Source of the DNA: Thermoplasmata archaeon
GTDB taxonomy: Archaea > Thermoplasmatota > Thermoplasmata > Thermoplasmatales > Thermoplasmataceae
NCBI GenBank assembly: GCA_021819605.1
Contig: JAKAQT010000099.1
Coordinates: forward strand, 1 to 5,459
Direction of reading: 5' to 3'
Length of the DNA stretch: 5,459 nucleotides
The translations under genes and the position numbers were made by a program. The notes beneath the pieces were generated by a model, which ran no database searches, had not been told where the DNA came from, and saw nothing but the letters and a program-made list of their open reading frames with translations. Below, in pieces: positions 4,472 to 5,459 of this stretch. Positions within the stretch are counted from its first letter, which is position 1. Each line of letters begins with the position of its first letter.

Positions 4472-5459
4472 TCATGGGATTCTGTATTCCCGTCCTCCCA
4501 GAGTTCCCTCTTCAGCATCTTTCTTGGCGGCATACCTTTCCATTTCAAGATTCCGGAGCTGTTTTCTGATAATTTTCCCGCTTATGGTCTTTGGCAGTTC
4601 AGACACAAATTCGATCTTCTTTGGTCTCATGTAAGGTGCAGTTACAGATTTCACATGAAGGCTCAGCTCCCTTGCAAGATCGGAACTGGGCTTGAATCCA
4701 GGCCTCAGTATCACAAAAGCCTTGACGAGGTTCCCTCTTATTTCATCGGGTGTTGGGACAACAGCGGATTCAGCAACAGCCGGGTGGCTCATTAGCGCAG
4801 ATTCCACCTCAAATGGTCCGATGCGGTAATCGGATGCCTTGATAACATCATCTGCCCTTGATACAAACCATATGTATCCGTCACTGTCAATCTTGCCAAG
4901 GTCTCCGGTGTAATAGAATCCATGCTTGAATCTGTCGGCATTCAGTGCAGAGTCGTTGCCATACCTGTCAAAGAGTCCCGGAACCCTGTTATCAATTCTA
5001 ACGGCGATATTTCCCTCCTCACCGGGTCCAAGCTCATTCCCGTCTTCGTCCACAATTCTAAGGTCATACTGCAGGAGAGGCTTGCCGGCAGATCCCGGTT
5101 TTATCCTGTTCGGGTCAATGTTTCCGATCATTGCTGTACTCTCGGACTGCCCGTAGCCATCCCTGATTGTTACTCCTGTGATTTTTTCCCATCTTGATAT
5201 AATCTCAGGATTCAGTGGCTCACCGGCTGAAGAACATTTCTTAAGAGCAAGGGGCCTGAAGCTATCGAGCTTCTGCACCAGAAACATTCTCCACACCGTC
5301 GGTGCTGTGCATAGGCTGGTAATCGGGTAGTTTTCAAGCACGGACAGGGATCTCTCCGCGCTGAACCTCCCCTGCTCATATGCGAAAGAGGTTGAACCGG
5401 CCACAAGAGGTGCATAAAGATTGGACCATGCCCATTTTGCCCATCCGGGGCTGCAGATC
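4472..5459 (-). CDS. AMP-forming acyl-CoA synthetase (MACS-like), C-terminal part, runs off right edge
   Basis: The enzyme activates a carboxylic acid with ATP to an acyl-adenylate and passes it to CoA. The minus strand is open from the edge to TGA at 4474-4472, giving 328 residues; the N-terminal portion with the P-loop-like ATP motif is missing. The visible start, SPGWAKWAWSNLYAPLVAGS, is the family segment before the acyl-binding region. Other signatures follow: TAPTVWR, the adenylate motif GYGQSES at about 101-107, YYTGD at about 172-176, the hinge and CoA region SRADDVIKASDYRIGP at 190-205, and PKTISGKIIR with the catalytic Lys at about 305. The GW-AKWAW and YRIGPFEVE patterns point to the medium-chain/acetyl-CoA-like branch (MACS), but chain length cannot be read from sequence. 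A GTG at 5404 begins an apparent shorter frame but is internal, since conserved sequence continues upstream. It converges with the methylase gene across 71 bases. Confidence 0.93.
   Translation of the reverse strand, partial: ICSPGWAKWAWSNLYAPLVAGSTSFAYEQGRFSAERSLSVLENYPITSLCTAPTVWRMFLVQKLDSFRPLALKKCSSAGEPLNPEIISRWEKITGVTIRDGYGQSESTAMIGNIDPNRIKPGSAGKPLLQYDLRIVDEDGNELGPGEEGNIAVRIDNRVPGLFDRYGNDSALNADRFKHGFYYTGDLGKIDSDGYIWFVSRADDVIKASDYRIGPFEVESALMSHPAVAESAVVPTPDEIRGNLVKAFVILRPGFKPSSDLARELSLHVKSVTAPYMRPKKIEFVSELPKTISGKIIRKQLRNLEMERYAAKKDAEEGTLGGREYRIP

Noticed and set aside
4472..5404. Acyl-CoA synthetase beginning at GTG 5404 as a complete short protein.
   Set aside because: Conserved family sequence (GWAKWAWSNLYAPL) continues in the same frame upstream to the window edge, so the gene is truncated by the window and the GTG is internal.
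1..5459. CRISPR array, tRNA or rRNA genes.
   Set aside because: No regularly spaced repeats, no cloverleaf-like segment with TTCGA-type arms and no rRNA-like sequence were seen in the non-coding gaps.

Overview
The window reads as a chromosomal stretch from an archaeon, most likely in or near the Thermoplasmatales. Genes are preceded by AT-rich TATA-like boxes rather than bacterial -35/-10 pairs. Two or three genes look leaderless, and the one clear ribosome-binding site is of the GGTG type. Arginine is written mainly as AGG and isoleucine often as ATA, at roughly mid-40s % GC by eye. The gene set (penicillin-acylase-family protein, archaeal-type aspartate-semialdehyde dehydrogenase, kinase-only aspartokinase, MACS-type acyl-CoA synthetase) fits that group, but the taxonomic call is an inference from style, not from a marker gene.

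Layout. Positions 1-340 (minus) hold the N-terminus of a secreted or membrane-anchored penicillin acylase family protein that runs off the left edge. Positions 480-1031 (minus) encode a RimJ/RimL-type GNAT acetyltransferase. The 341-base divergent gap that follows contains TATA-like boxes, a repeated AATTAC motif and an inverted repeat. Positions 1373-3336 (plus) form a two-gene operon, asd then aspartokinase, overlapping by ATGA. Positions 3337-3581 carry what looks like the right-end remnant of an IS200/IS605-family element on the minus strand: a frameshifted TnpB tail followed by a terminal hairpin. Positions 3582-4400 (plus) encode a complete D12-class (Dam/DpnM-like) DNA adenine methylase with its own TATA box. 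Positions 4472-5459 (minus) hold the C-terminal two thirds or so of an AMP-forming acyl-CoA synthetase that runs off the right edge. The 71-base convergent gap before it carries two inverted repeats.

How the genes work together. Only asd and aspartokinase form an evident pathway unit: aspartate to 4-phosphoaspartate to aspartate-4-semialdehyde, the shared trunk of threonine, methionine and lysine synthesis. The aspartokinase ends at the kinase domain and has no ACT domain, so the usual allosteric feedback site is absent from this polypeptide. The methylase has no restriction partner in view and stands beside the transposon remnant, which suggests a solitary, possibly acquired methylase. The other genes look like unrelated single units. 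The most unusual signal is that the retained piece of the IS605-like element is about the part from which TnpB guide RNAs (omega-RNA/reRNA) are made.
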